This document shows, one piece after another, positions 8,351 through 15,935 of a stretch of DNA of 59,783 nt (positions within the stretch are counted from its first letter, which is position 1; the number at the start of each line of letters is the position of its first letter). The notes beneath the pieces were generated by a model. It saw only the letters and a program-made list of their open reading frames with translations. It had not been told where the DNA came from and made no database searches. Both the position numbers and the translations under genes were made by a program. The stretch comes from JBJHAX01 sp050480705 (lineage in GTDB: Bacteria > Actinomycetota > Nitriliruptoria > Nitriliruptorales > Nitriliruptoraceae): contig JBJHAX010000012.1 in assembly GCA_050480705.1 (NCBI GenBank), forward strand, positions 1 through 59,783. Reading direction: 5' to 3'.

Positions 8351-8897
8351 GGCCGTCGCCCCCGTGGCGTTCCAGCGCCGACGCCGCACGCGCGAGCAGT
8401 TCCTGGCGGACCCGCGGCGCCTCGTCGGCGTCGATGCCCGGCAGGCTCGCGCTGCCGGACGCGGACGCCGTCGTGACCACGAGCGTTGCCAGCCCAACGA
8501 GCCGGTCGACCGGCCCCTGGGCAACGTCGATCTGCTGAATACGGAAGAACGGCACGGCCTCGTAGCGCCGGACCATCACGCCGTAGCGCAGCTCGAGGGC
8601 CAGATCGCTGAGTCGCCAGCGCCACCGCCGGTATCGCGCGCCGGGGTACCACCCGACGGCGAGCGTGAACACCGCTGCGGCGAGCACGCCAGGAATCCAG
8701 ACGAACCGGTCGAGCAGGACGGTGCCGGCGATCGCGCCGACGCCGAGCGGCACGGCGGCGCCGATGCCGCCGAGGACCCGCCAGACGATCTTCACGGCCG
8801 GGTCGAGCGGCCGTTCGCGGTCGTCGAGAGCGCTCGACGGGGCGCCCGGCGGCGGTGGCGGCGGTGGCGGCGGTGGCGTCGCCGTGTCAGTGGACAT
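8337..8897 (-). CDS. PH-domain (bPH2/DUF304) membrane protein, YdbS-like
   Basis: 186 residues. A run of ten prolines near the N-terminus (residues 9-18) is followed by two membrane segments (about residues 38-60 and 66-85) and one bPH2 domain. The domain shows GVMVRRYEAVPFFRIQQIDV and DRLVGLATLVVTTAS, the family signature. In other bacteria ydbS and ydbT are adjacent, as here. ATG 8897 is the first codon of the frame that gives this topology. The Pro run is encoded by tandem GGT/GGC-type triplets on the plus strand (about 8850-8880); it is simple coding repetition, not a regulatory repeat. Role unknown. Confidence 0.85.
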   Translation of the reverse strand: MSTDTATPPPPPPPPPPGAPSSALDDRERPLDPAVKIVWRVLGGIGAAVPLGVGAIAGTVLLDRFVWIPGVLAAAVFTLAVGWYPGARYRRWRWRLSDLALELRYGVMVRRYEAVPFFRIQQIDVAQGPVDRLVGLATLVVTTASASGSASLPGIDADEAPRVRQELLARAASALERHGGDGRDAV

Positions 8898-9051
8898 GGA
8901 CGGGTTCGCTCCTGCTCGTCGCGCCCTGGCAGGCATACGGTACGGGGCCTTCGCTCTCGAGACCGCGACGGACGCACGGTCGGGCGCGAGTCGACACCCA
9001 CTAGCCTCCGGATCGATTCGTCCGCGAACCCGCACACTGTCCGGCGACACC

Positions 9052-10524
9052 GTGTCCGACGCCCTCACCGATGAGCAGGCTGCCCAGCTCGGGCGGCTGG
9101 TCGACGTGTTCCCCGAAGCACGCGAGCTCGGAGAGCTGTTCGCCGCCGCCGGCCACGAACTGCATCTCGTCGGTGGCACGGTTCGGGACACGTTGCTCGC
9201 CGGCGGAGACGCCGCCCGGGTGGACGACCTCGACCTGGACTTCGCGACCTCGGCACGTCCGGACGAGACCCAGCGGGTCATCGCGCCCTGGGCGAGTGCC
9301 GTGTGGCTCACCGGCGCGGAATTCGGGACCGTGTCGTGCCACCGTGAGCAACCAGGTCGTCCGCTGCGGTCGATCGAGATCACGACCTACCGTTCCGACC
9401 GCTACGAACCCGGATCGCGCCACCCTCAGGTCGCGTGGGGGCGGCGGATCGAGGATGATCTCGCCCGTCGCGACCTGACCGTGAATGCGATGGCGGTCGG
9501 CGTGCCCGCGTTCTCGTTCGTCGATCCGTTCGGCGGGCTGGGCGACCTGCGCCGGCGCGTGCTGCGCACCCCGATCGACCCTGAGATCTCGTTCGGGGAC
9601 GACCCGTTGCGCATGGTCCGTCTCGCCCGTTTCGCGTCCACACTCGACGCGCAGGTCGACGACGTGGCGGCGGGTGCGGCACGCGCCATGGCAGGTGAAC
9701 TGGCGAGCGTGTCCGCCGAGCGTGTCCGCGACGAGCTCGTCAAGCTCATGGCCGGTGCCACGCCGGTCCGCGGCATCGAGCTGCTGCTCGACACCGGGCT
9801 CGCCGATGTCGTCGTTCCCGAACTGATCGCGCTGCGCGCCTGCCGCGACCCCGCGCACCGGCACAAGGACGTCTACCGGCACACGCTCGCGGTCGTCGAG
9901 AACGCCATCGCGCTCGAAGGCGACGAACCCGACGTCGTCCTGCGGCTTGCGGCGCTGTTCCACGACATCGGCAAACCCGAAACCCGTGAAATCCACCCGG
10001 ACGGATCGGTCACCTTCCACCATCACGACGTCGTCGGTGCCCGCATGACCCGCCACCGGATGCGCGAGCTGCGGTTCGATCGCGCGACGATCCGCGACGT
10101 CAGCGAGCTCGTGCGCATGCACCTGCGGTTCCACACCTACAAGCAGGGATGGAACGACTCGGCGGTGCGCCGCTACGTCCGTGACGCCGGCGACCTGCTG
10201 GAGCGGCTCAACCTGCTGACCCGCGCGGACGTGACGACGGGGAACCCGCGCCGCGCCGCCAGCATCCAGCGCCGCGTGGACGAGCTCGAGGAACGGGTCG
10301 AGCAGCTGCGCGAGCAGGAGGAGGTGGACGCGATCCGACCGGCCCTCGACGGGAACCGGATCATGCGTCACCTCGGGATCCCCCCGGGCCCGCTGGTCGG
10401 CGAGGCGTGGAACCATCTGCTGGAGCAGCGTCTGGACCGCGGCGAGATGTCGGAGGACGAGGCGCTGGCCGCACTCGACGCCTGGTGGGCGCAGCGGGAG
10501 CCGCCAGACCCCGCCGATCGGTGA
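9052..10524 (+). CDS. CCA tRNA nucleotidyltransferase / poly(A) polymerase family (HD domain)
   Basis: 490 residues. The N-terminal nucleotidyltransferase domain shows the G-G-x-V-R-D pattern (LVGGTVRDTLL) and catalytic acids DLDLDFAT. RRDLTVNAMAV and DPLRMVRLARFAS are the class II signature and the tRNA-contacting region. An HD domain follows (RHKDVYRHTLAVVENA, LFHDIGKPETR), as usual in actinobacterial CCA enzymes. It adds or repairs the 3'-CCA of tRNAs; the tRNA-Gly in this window indeed lacks an encoded CCA. GTG 9052 is the likely start; no strong Shine-Dalgarno is seen, but TAGCCT at 9002-9007 could serve as a -10. The last 164 bases overlap the 3' end of sodX on the other strand. Confidence 0.92.
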   Translation: MSDALTDEQAAQLGRLVDVFPEARELGELFAAAGHELHLVGGTVRDTLLAGGDAARVDDLDLDFATSARPDETQRVIAPWASAVWLTGAEFGTVSCHREQPGRPLRSIEITTYRSDRYEPGSRHPQVAWGRRIEDDLARRDLTVNAMAVGVPAFSFVDPFGGLGDLRRRVLRTPIDPEISFGDDPLRMVRLARFASTLDAQVDDVAAGAARAMAGELASVSAERVRDELVKLMAGATPVRGIELLLDTGLADVVVPELIALRACRDPAHRHKDVYRHTLAVVENAIALEGDEPDVVLRLAALFHDIGKPETREIHPDGSVTFHHHDVVGARMTRHRMRELRFDRATIRDVSELVRMHLRFHTYKQGWNDSAVRRYVRDAGDLLERLNLLTRADVTTGNPRRAASIQRRVDELEERVEQLREQEEVDAIRPALDGNRIMRHLGIPPGPLVGEAWNHLLEQRLDRGEMSEDEALAALDAWWAQREPPDPADR

Positions 10525-10867
10525 CCACCGGCCACCTGGCGATCGCGACACGCCGGATCGACGTCGCGGCAACGGGCCCCCACACGCGGCTGTCGGTCGA
10601 GCGGTGCGGGTCGTCGCCGAGCACGACCACCCGGTCACCGTGGATCCGGGCGACCCTCTTCACGACGAGATGGGAGGGGTCGGCAGGATCCGCCATGACC
10701 ACGACCCGGCCCGGCCGCAGCACGGCATCGCGTGCGCGGACGGTCAGCAGTCGGTCGCCGTCACGCAGTGCCGGCTCCATCGACGGACCACGCACCTCGA
10801 CCATGAGGGAGCGCAGGAACCCGATCGCCGCAGCTGCGAGCGCGGCGACGGCAACGACGCACTTCAC
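10361..10867 (-). CDS. sodX: Nickel-type superoxide dismutase maturation protease (S26 family)
   Basis: 168 residues. A short membrane segment (VVAVAALAAAAIGFLRSL) is followed by the signal-peptidase fold: catalytic Ser in VRGPSMEP, catalytic Lys in HLVVKRVARI, and GDDPHRSTDSRVWGPV. It is divergent from sodN with 75 bp between starts; the linked sodN identifies it as SodX, the protease thought to remove the Ni-SOD leader. GTG 10867 places the membrane segment at the N-terminus. After ARWPVVTDRRG the protein continues as about 50 Arg/Pro-rich residues translated antisense to the CCA-enzyme gene, giving a 164-base convergent overlap. Family members normally end soon after the conserved part, so the original stop codon may have been lost. 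Confidence 0.85.
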   Translation of the reverse strand: MKCVVAVAALAAAAIGFLRSLMVEVRGPSMEPALRDGDRLLTVRARDAVLRPGRVVVMADPADPSHLVVKRVARIHGDRVVVLGDDPHRSTDSRVWGPVAATSIRRVAIARWPVVTDRRGLAAPAAPTRRRVRPAPRPPTSRRGPDAAPADGSTPRRPAGPGGSRGDA

Positions 10868-10942
10868 CGTGACGGCTATCCGCGCGTTGCGTCGCTGACT
10901 ACCCTCGGAGCCGAACGTGCCCCGAACCGAGGAGCCACACGC

Positions 10943-11380
10943 ATGCGGTTGTCGAACGTCCTGAGTCACCTCGATCCTTTCCGCGGTGTCACGCGCGTGG
11001 ACGCCCACTGTGACCTGATGTGCGGCGTCTACAACCCGGCGCAGGCACGCATCGAAGCCGAGTCCGTGCTCGAGGTCGCCAAGAAGTACCACGACTCCGA
11101 CGACGAGACGTTCCGTCAGCGGTGCGTCTTCATCAAGGAGGAGCGGGCTGAACTCGTCAAGCACCATCTCTCGGTGCTGTGGACCGACTACTTCAAGCCC
11201 AACCATCTGGAGGACCATCCGGACCTCCACGAGAAGTTCTGGCTGGCGATCAAGGCGGCCGGCGACGCCAAGAAGACCATGGATCCCGCCGCTGGCGAGG
11301 ACCTGCTCGCCAAGATCGACGAGATCGCCGACATCTTCTGGGCCACGAAGGGCGGCAAGCCGGCCTGGATGACGAACTGA
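10943..11380 (+). CDS. sodN: Nickel superoxide dismutase precursor with an atypical Ni-hook
   Basis: 145 residues: a 21-residue leader, then a mature start HCDLMCGVYNPAQARIEAES. In Ni-SODs the mature N-terminus is H-C-x-x-P-C-G-x-Y, where His1, Cys2 and Cys6 bind nickel and residue 5 is proline. Here residue 5 is Met (codon ATG, 11018-11020), while His1, Cys2, Cys6, Gly7 and Tyr9 are kept. The remainder is the usual four-helix domain (FIKEERAELVKHHLSVLWTD, FKPNHLEDHPDLH). Downstream position and leader length fit cleavage by the divergent sodX product. ATG 10943 has GAGGAG upstream, and TACCCT at 10900-10905 is a possible -10. It detoxifies superoxide; whether the Met variant is fully active is open. 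Confidence 0.95.
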   Translation: MRLSNVLSHLDPFRGVTRVDAHCDLMCGVYNPAQARIEAESVLEVAKKYHDSDDETFRQRCVFIKEERAELVKHHLSVLWTDYFKPNHLEDHPDLHEKFWLAIKAAGDAKKTMDPAAGEDLLAKIDEIADIFWATKGGKPAWMTN

Positions 11381-11400
11381 CGATGTCGAGCTGACCGACG

Positions 11401-11781
11401 ATGCGCCGAGGGCTGATCGACTACCGGATGCGGCGGCGTTCGCTGCTCGGCGAGGTCGCCTCCGGTGCTCGCGGTCCCGGCGAGGTGCGTGATGCGCACC
11501 CCGAGTTGCTGCGCGCGGCGCAGCACCTGGGGGACGCGGTCGGCGAGCCGTGCCCGCTCTGTGACGACGCGGGGCTCCGCCACGTCACCTACGTCTTCGA
11601 CGGCGACCGGCGCCGCAACCCGGGTGGCCGTGCCGTCCCACACGCGTCCCTGCCGCGCCAGTTCGACCGGTATGGCGAGCTCGAGGTCTACATCGTCGAG
11701 GTGTGCGTGTCCTGCGGCTGGCACCACCTCCTCGAGTCGTTCCTGCTCGCCGACCCCGCAACCGACGTGAGCACCGGGTGA
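11401..11781 (+). CDS. DUF5318 family zinc-ribbon-like protein
   Basis: 126 residues. The N-terminal basic segment MRRGLIDYRMRRRSLLGEVASG and two cysteine pairs, CPLC (about residue 50) and CVSCGWHH (about 103), are the features of DUF5318, an actinobacterial family of unknown function. The paired Cys suggest a structural zinc site; the last pair is followed by WHHLLES. It begins 20 bp after sodN and ends one base before the AlaX-type gene, so it probably belongs to the same transcript. No signal peptide or membrane segment. The start at ATG 11401 fits the conserved N-terminus. Confidence 0.85.
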   Translation: MRRGLIDYRMRRRSLLGEVASGARGPGEVRDAHPELLRAAQHLGDAVGEPCPLCDDAGLRHVTYVFDGDRRRNPGGRAVPHASLPRQFDRYGELEVYIVEVCVSCGWHHLLESFLLADPATDVSTG

Positions 11782-11782
11782 C

Positions 11783-12496
11783 ATGACCGACAAGATCTAC
11801 TCAACCGATCAGTACGCGCGCGAGGTCGATGCACGCATCGTCGACGTCGACGCCGACGACAGGCGCGTGCTTCTCGACCGCACGGTGTTCTATCCCGGCG
11901 GTGGCGGCCAGCCGCCCGACACCGGTGAGCTCGTCATCGGCGACGACCGGATCGAGGTCGTGCGCGTCACTGAGGACGCGCGAGGCGTGTGGCACTGGCT
12001 CGACGACGCGTTGCCGCCGACCGGCACCGGCGTGGTCGGGGCGATCGACTGGGGGCGCCGCTACCGGCTGATGCGCACCCACACCGCGATGCATGCGTTG
12101 TGCGGTGTCGTCTGGGAGCGCTTCTCGTCACCGGTGACCGGGGGAAACATGGAGCCCGGTGTGGGAAGGCTCGACTTCGAGCTTCCCGACTGGGACCCCG
12201 AGGACCGCGAGCCGCTCGAGGAGGAGCTCAACCGCCAGATCGCAGCGGCGCGTCCCGTCGAGATCGCCTTCCTGCCCCGCGAAGAAGCCGACCAGGATCC
12301 GTCGCTGATCCGCACGAAGGTGTCACTGCTGCCCGCGGAACTGCGGGAGGTCCGTGTCGTCGACATCGTCGGGCTCGACCGGCAGGCGGACGGTGGCACG
12401 CACGTCGCCTCCACCACCGAGGTCGGGGCCGTGCGGATCGCCAAGGTGGAATCCAAAGGGAAGGGATTCCGGAGGATCCGGCTGGCCCTCGACTGA
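11783..12496 (+). CDS. Alanyl-tRNA editing protein (AlaX-like) with Cys-to-Asp zinc-site change
   Basis: 237 residues, matching the free-standing editing domain of alanyl-tRNA synthetase that clears Ser- or Gly-tRNA(Ala). The N-terminal half has FYPGGGGQPPDTGEL; the editing motif HTAMHAL gives the two His of the H-x3-H zinc site; the C-terminal motif reads ADGGTHVASTTEVG, and the end VESKGKGFRRIRLAL is typical. In AlaX and AlaRS the last motif is usually CGGTHV, whose Cys and His complete the zinc site; here the Cys is Asp. Such substitution may alter or replace the zinc ligand. ATG 11783 follows the DUF5318 stop by one base. I believe it is an editing protein, but activity is uncertain because of the Asp. 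Confidence 0.88.
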   Translation: MTDKIYSTDQYAREVDARIVDVDADDRRVLLDRTVFYPGGGGQPPDTGELVIGDDRIEVVRVTEDARGVWHWLDDALPPTGTGVVGAIDWGRRYRLMRTHTAMHALCGVVWERFSSPVTGGNMEPGVGRLDFELPDWDPEDREPLEEELNRQIAAARPVEIAFLPREEADQDPSLIRTKVSLLPAELREVRVVDIVGLDRQADGGTHVASTTEVGAVRIAKVESKGKGFRRIRLALD

Positions 12497-12508
12497 CCGT
12501 GTGCGCCC

Positions 12509-12715
12509 TCAGCGGTCGCTGCGGCGCAGGACCGACACGTCGTCGCCGTATCCGGCCGGCTCGCGTTCCTCCACCCAGTCGATCTCGGTGTCGGGGCAGC
12601 GGTACACCGCGCGTCCCATCCCGTCGACGCGGATGCGGTCGAGATGGGTTTCGACGTACTCGCGCGCCATGTCGCCGCTCACCACGTTGAGGTATTTGCA
12701 GCGGCAGGTCGTCAT
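12509..12715 (-). CDS. Small conserved-looking hypothetical protein
   Basis: 68 residues, start ATG 12715 with GAGGGAG seven bases upstream, which is strong support for translation. The sequence has two Cys at the start (TCRCKY), a third in YRCPDTEIDW, and a highly charged end. The pattern YLNVVSGDMAREYVETHL and CPDT..DW vaguely recalls small actinobacterial proteins related to the Imm27 type, but that is from memory and weak. It is convergent with the AlaX-type gene (12 bp between stops) and divergent from the GYF_2 protein gene. No membrane segment. Function unknown. Confidence 0.6.
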   Translation of the reverse strand: MTTCRCKYLNVVSGDMAREYVETHLDRIRVDGMGRAVYRCPDTEIDWVEEREPAGYGDDVSVLRRSDR

Positions 12716-12865
12716 CCGGCTCCCTCGTGCGACGCGGTCCGAACGGCACCGTGGCCGTCGCGACGAACCCTACCGATCACACGCGCTCGCGCACGTCGCG
12801 GGTCGGCGACGGCCCGCCGGTAGCATGCGGTCCAATCCCTGCCTCCCGTTCCGGAAGTCCCGCGC

Positions 12866-13105
12866 GTGGACGAGTCGTCGAACAGCTTCTCGCACGGTCC
12901 CGCGGTTCGTCCGGCACGCTGGTACCACCTCGTCGGCAAGGACCGCCACGGTCCCACCGACCTCGCGACGATGCGTCGTCGTGTCCTCGACGGTGCGATC
13001 CGCGCCGACACGCTCGTGTGGGCCGACGGCATGCCCGACTGGCTGCCGGCCCGCGACGTGCCTGCGCTTACTCCGCCGCCCGAGCTGCGGCACGGGCTGC
13101 GATGA
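12866..13105 (+). CDS. GYF_2 domain small protein
   Basis: 79 residues. Residues about 18-70 match the GYF_2 fold: WYHLVGKDRHGPTDLATMRR, then LDGAIRADTLVWADGMPDWLPA. GYF_2 domains are small peptide-binding or regulatory modules often fused to membrane proteins; here the domain stands alone with a short Ser-rich lead and a Pro-rich tail. GTG 12866 has GGAAG about nine bases upstream. The stop overlaps the tyrS ATG as ATGA, so the two are translationally coupled. No membrane segment was found. Role unknown; the coupling suggests co-expression with tyrosyl-tRNA synthetase. Confidence 0.75.
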   Translation: MDESSNSFSHGPAVRPARWYHLVGKDRHGPTDLATMRRRVLDGAIRADTLVWADGMPDWLPARDVPALTPPPELRHGLR

Positions 13106-14382
13106 GCGTCGACGCGATCGAGCTGCTGCGCGGACGCGGATTCGTGCAGGACGTCACTGACGAGGCCGGACTGCGTGCCCTGCTCGCCCAGGGGCCACAG
13201 ACGTTCTACGTCGGCTTCGACCCCACCGCGCCGTCGCTGCATGCCGGCCATCTCGTTGGCGTGATGGCGATGGCTTGGCTGCAACGGCTCGGCCACCGGC
13301 CGATCGCGATCGTCGGCGGCGCGACGGGCCGCATCGGCGATCCGTCGGGCCGTGACACCGAGCGGACGCTGCTCGACGACGAGGCGATCGCGCGCCACAT
13401 CGTCGGCATCCGTGCGCAGCTGGGTGCGGTGCTCGACCTCGACGCTGACCGTGGCCTGCTGCTCGACAACCACGACTGGCTGGGCAACGTCAGCCTGCTC
13501 GGGTTCCTCCGCGACGTCGGCAAGCATTTCAGTGTCAACGCGATGATCGGCCGGGAATCGGTCCGTCGCCGGCTCGACGAGCGCGAACAGGGCATCAGCT
13601 ACACCGAGTTCAGCTACCAGCTGTTGCAGGCGTACGACTTCCTGCACCTGTACCGCGAGCACGGGTGCGTGCTGCAGGGTGGAGGCTCCGACCAGTGGGG
13701 CAACATCGTCGCCGGAATCGACCTCGTCCGCCGTGTCGCCGGCGGTGAGGCGTTCGGGTTGACCTGGCCGCTGCTCACCACCTCGTCGGGCGCGAAGTTC
13801 GGCAAGTCGGCCGGCAACGCGGTGTGGCTCGATCCGTCCCTGACCAGCCCGTACCTCTACTACCAGTACTGGCTCGCCAGCGAGGACGCCGACGTACCCC
13901 GCTACCTGCGGCTGTTCACGTTCCTCGACACCGACGAGATCACCGAACTCGAAGGCGAACTCGTGCGTGACGCCGCCGCACGCGTCGCCCACCGGACGCT
14001 CGCACGCGAAGCCACGAGAATCGTCCACGGCCAGGACGGTCTTGCCCGGGCCGAGCAGGCGACCGAGGCGATGCACGGCGACGCGCCGCTCGACCAGCTC
14101 GACGAGCGCACCCTCGAGGACATGTTCGCCGACGTGCCGTCAACCGAGATGGCGCCGGACGAGTTGCGCGACGGTGTCGGCGTGCTCGACGCCATGCGGC
14201 GGGCGGGCGCTGCGAAGTCGAACGGGGAAGCACGCCGGCTCGTGGAGCAGAAGGCGGTGCGCGTCAACAACCTGCTCGAGGACGACGACCGCCGCGTGCT
14301 CACCGAGGACGACCTGATCGGGGCGGGCATGCTGGTGATCTCCGTCGGACGCCGCCGCCGCTACCTGGTCCGACGCCGCTGA
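13102..14382 (+). CDS. tyrS: Tyrosyl-tRNA synthetase
   Basis: 426 residues, the usual bacterial length. Class I signatures are a HIGH-type motif (PSLHAGHL at about residues 44-51) and a KMSKS-type loop (GAKFGKSAGNAV at about 232-243). YVGFDPTAPSLH and the tyrosine-binding SYQLLQAYDF are typical, and an S4 RNA-binding domain closes the protein (SNGEARRLVEQKAVRVNN). It charges tRNA(Tyr) in the cytosol. It starts inside the GYF_2 gene (4-base overlap) and its TGA overlaps the ATG of the OLD-like gene by one base, so three genes are tightly coupled. No T-box or attenuator is seen upstream. Confidence 0.97.
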   Translation: MSVDAIELLRGRGFVQDVTDEAGLRALLAQGPQTFYVGFDPTAPSLHAGHLVGVMAMAWLQRLGHRPIAIVGGATGRIGDPSGRDTERTLLDDEAIARHIVGIRAQLGAVLDLDADRGLLLDNHDWLGNVSLLGFLRDVGKHFSVNAMIGRESVRRRLDEREQGISYTEFSYQLLQAYDFLHLYREHGCVLQGGGSDQWGNIVAGIDLVRRVAGGEAFGLTWPLLTTSSGAKFGKSAGNAVWLDPSLTSPYLYYQYWLASEDADVPRYLRLFTFLDTDEITELEGELVRDAAARVAHRTLAREATRIVHGQDGLARAEQATEAMHGDAPLDQLDERTLEDMFADVPSTEMAPDELRDGVGVLDAMRRAGAAKSNGEARRLVEQKAVRVNNLLEDDDRRVLTEDDLIGAGMLVISVGRRRRYLVRRR

Positions 14383-15839
14383 TGCGCCCGCGCGCGGCGT
14401 CGATCCGGGACATCCGGTCGGTATGGGGCGCGCCGCTCGAACTCCCGCTCGGCGCACGGGTCACCACCATCGTCGGGCCGAACCGGGCCGGCGCCTCGAC
14501 CATCCTGTTCGCACTCGCGGCCTCGCTCGACGCCTCCGTGCGCTTCGACCCTGCACGCGACCTGCCGCGACCGCACGGCGGCCAGCCCCAGGTGACGCTG
14601 TTGAACGACGCGCCGACGACGATCCGGTGGGATCCTCACCGTGGAGTCCGCGAGGTGCTTGCGGGTCCTGACGTGGCAGGCCACGTCGTGCTCGCCGAGA
14701 TCAACCACACCCCCCGCGACCTGCTGCGCCGGCTGCCCGTCGCCCTCGGCGAGGGCCCTGAGCGCCGGCGACTGGCGGATGCGATCACGGCCGTTGCACG
14801 ACGGGTCGTTCCCGAGGTCGCGACGGTCGAGATCGACCCGGATGGCAGGGTGGTCGTCCGCGACGAGCTCGACAGTCCACTGCCGGTTCCGCAGACGCGT
14901 GTCGTGACGGCGCTCGGGGTGGCACGACATCTCGCGGACGAGGGCCGCCCACCCGCGATGGTCCTCATCGCAGCGCCGGAGGCGTTCCTCCACCCGGCTG
15001 CGCAGGAAGCCGTCGCGGGCCTGCTCGCCGAGATCGCGGACCGGGCACGAACGCCGGTGGTCGTGTCCACCATGTCTCCGTTCGTCGTTCCGACGGACGC
15101 CGCGTCGACCGTGGCCGCCATCGCACGCGACGCGGGCGGGCGCACCGGGATCGTCGGCAGTGCTCCCGGTGACGGACCACGGTCCCACCTGCTCGGCGGC
15201 CTGCTGCGCGACGGCGGCCTCGCGAAGGTGTTCGACCGGGTCGGTCGCGTTCCGCTCCACACGCGGGCGGTCGTCATCGTCGAGGGAGGGACCGACGAGG
15301 CGTATCTGCGCCTCGCGACGCGTCTCCTCGGCCGTGACGAGGTACTCGACGGGGTCCACGTCGTGCCCGCGGGTGGCGCGATGGGAACGGCGCTCGCCGC
15401 GATCGTCCTGCGTGCTGAACTCGACGTTCCGGTCGTCGCTCTGCTCGATCATGACGGCGCAGGACGGCGCGCCCGCGACACCCTCGTGTCGAGGTTCGGT
15501 TTCGAGCGTGGCCGCGAAGTGCTCACCTACGCGGATGTGCTGGAAGGTGGCCCGACGGGCGTGGACGCGGAGACCCTGTTCGATCAGGAGCTCATGCGCC
15601 GCTTCGTCGCTGAGCGCGGGCCGTCGACGAGCGCAGGAGAACACACCGAATCGGGCGTGACGAGCGTGCGGCTCACCCCGTCGGGGAAGAGCGCCTTCGT
15701 CGGCTGGCTGGAGCACAACGCACGACCGCAGCACCTCGAGGGCTGGGACCGCCTGGTGACGCTGCTCGACGAACGCCTGCCCGGCAGGCCGCCGGACGAC
15801 CCCGGTGCGCCCAGGGCCGAGGGTCGGGGCCGGGCATGA
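14382..15839 (+). CDS. OLD-like protein: degenerate ABC-type ATPase domain plus intact TOPRIM domain
   Basis: 485 residues. The N-terminal part aligns by pattern with the ATPase of OLD nucleases, but the Walker A is GPNRAGAS (residues 32-39): the Lys of GxxxxGKS is Ala38. The Walker B/His segment reads VLIAAPEAFLHP (about 194-205), where OLD proteins have acidic residues in place of AA. The C-terminal TOPRIM domain is complete: VVIVEGGTDEAYL with E301 and ALLDHDGAGRRARD with D356/D358, the metal-binding acids of TOPRIM nucleases and primases. OLD proteins usually act on DNA in phage defence or repair. The gene is locked between tyrS (1-base overlap) and ppdK, so it is probably a housekeeping-linked variant. 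Cellular role unknown. Confidence 0.8.
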   Translation: MRPRAASIRDIRSVWGAPLELPLGARVTTIVGPNRAGASTILFALAASLDASVRFDPARDLPRPHGGQPQVTLLNDAPTTIRWDPHRGVREVLAGPDVAGHVVLAEINHTPRDLLRRLPVALGEGPERRRLADAITAVARRVVPEVATVEIDPDGRVVVRDELDSPLPVPQTRVVTALGVARHLADEGRPPAMVLIAAPEAFLHPAAQEAVAGLLAEIADRARTPVVVSTMSPFVVPTDAASTVAAIARDAGGRTGIVGSAPGDGPRSHLLGGLLRDGGLAKVFDRVGRVPLHTRAVVIVEGGTDEAYLRLATRLLGRDEVLDGVHVVPAGGAMGTALAAIVLRAELDVPVVALLDHDGAGRRARDTLVSRFGFERGREVLTYADVLEGGPTGVDAETLFDQELMRRFVAERGPSTSAGEHTESGVTSVRLTPSGKSAFVGWLEHNARPQHLEGWDRLVTLLDERLPGRPPDDPGAPRAEGRGRA

Positions 15840-15935
15840 CGCAGGTCCCTGTCGCCTCGAGCGTGCCTCCGATGCACTCGTGTGGTGGAAGGGCGGTGCG
15901 CCACGTGCCGTCCACATGCGCCGAACGGATGCTCC

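Noticed and set aside
8848..8880. Tandem GGT/GGC repeats
   Set aside because: They encode the proline run at the start of the YdbS-like protein; not a separate repeat element.
9001..10638. 545-codon minus-strand frame
   Set aside because: Shadow of the CCA-enzyme gene; no recognisable domain.
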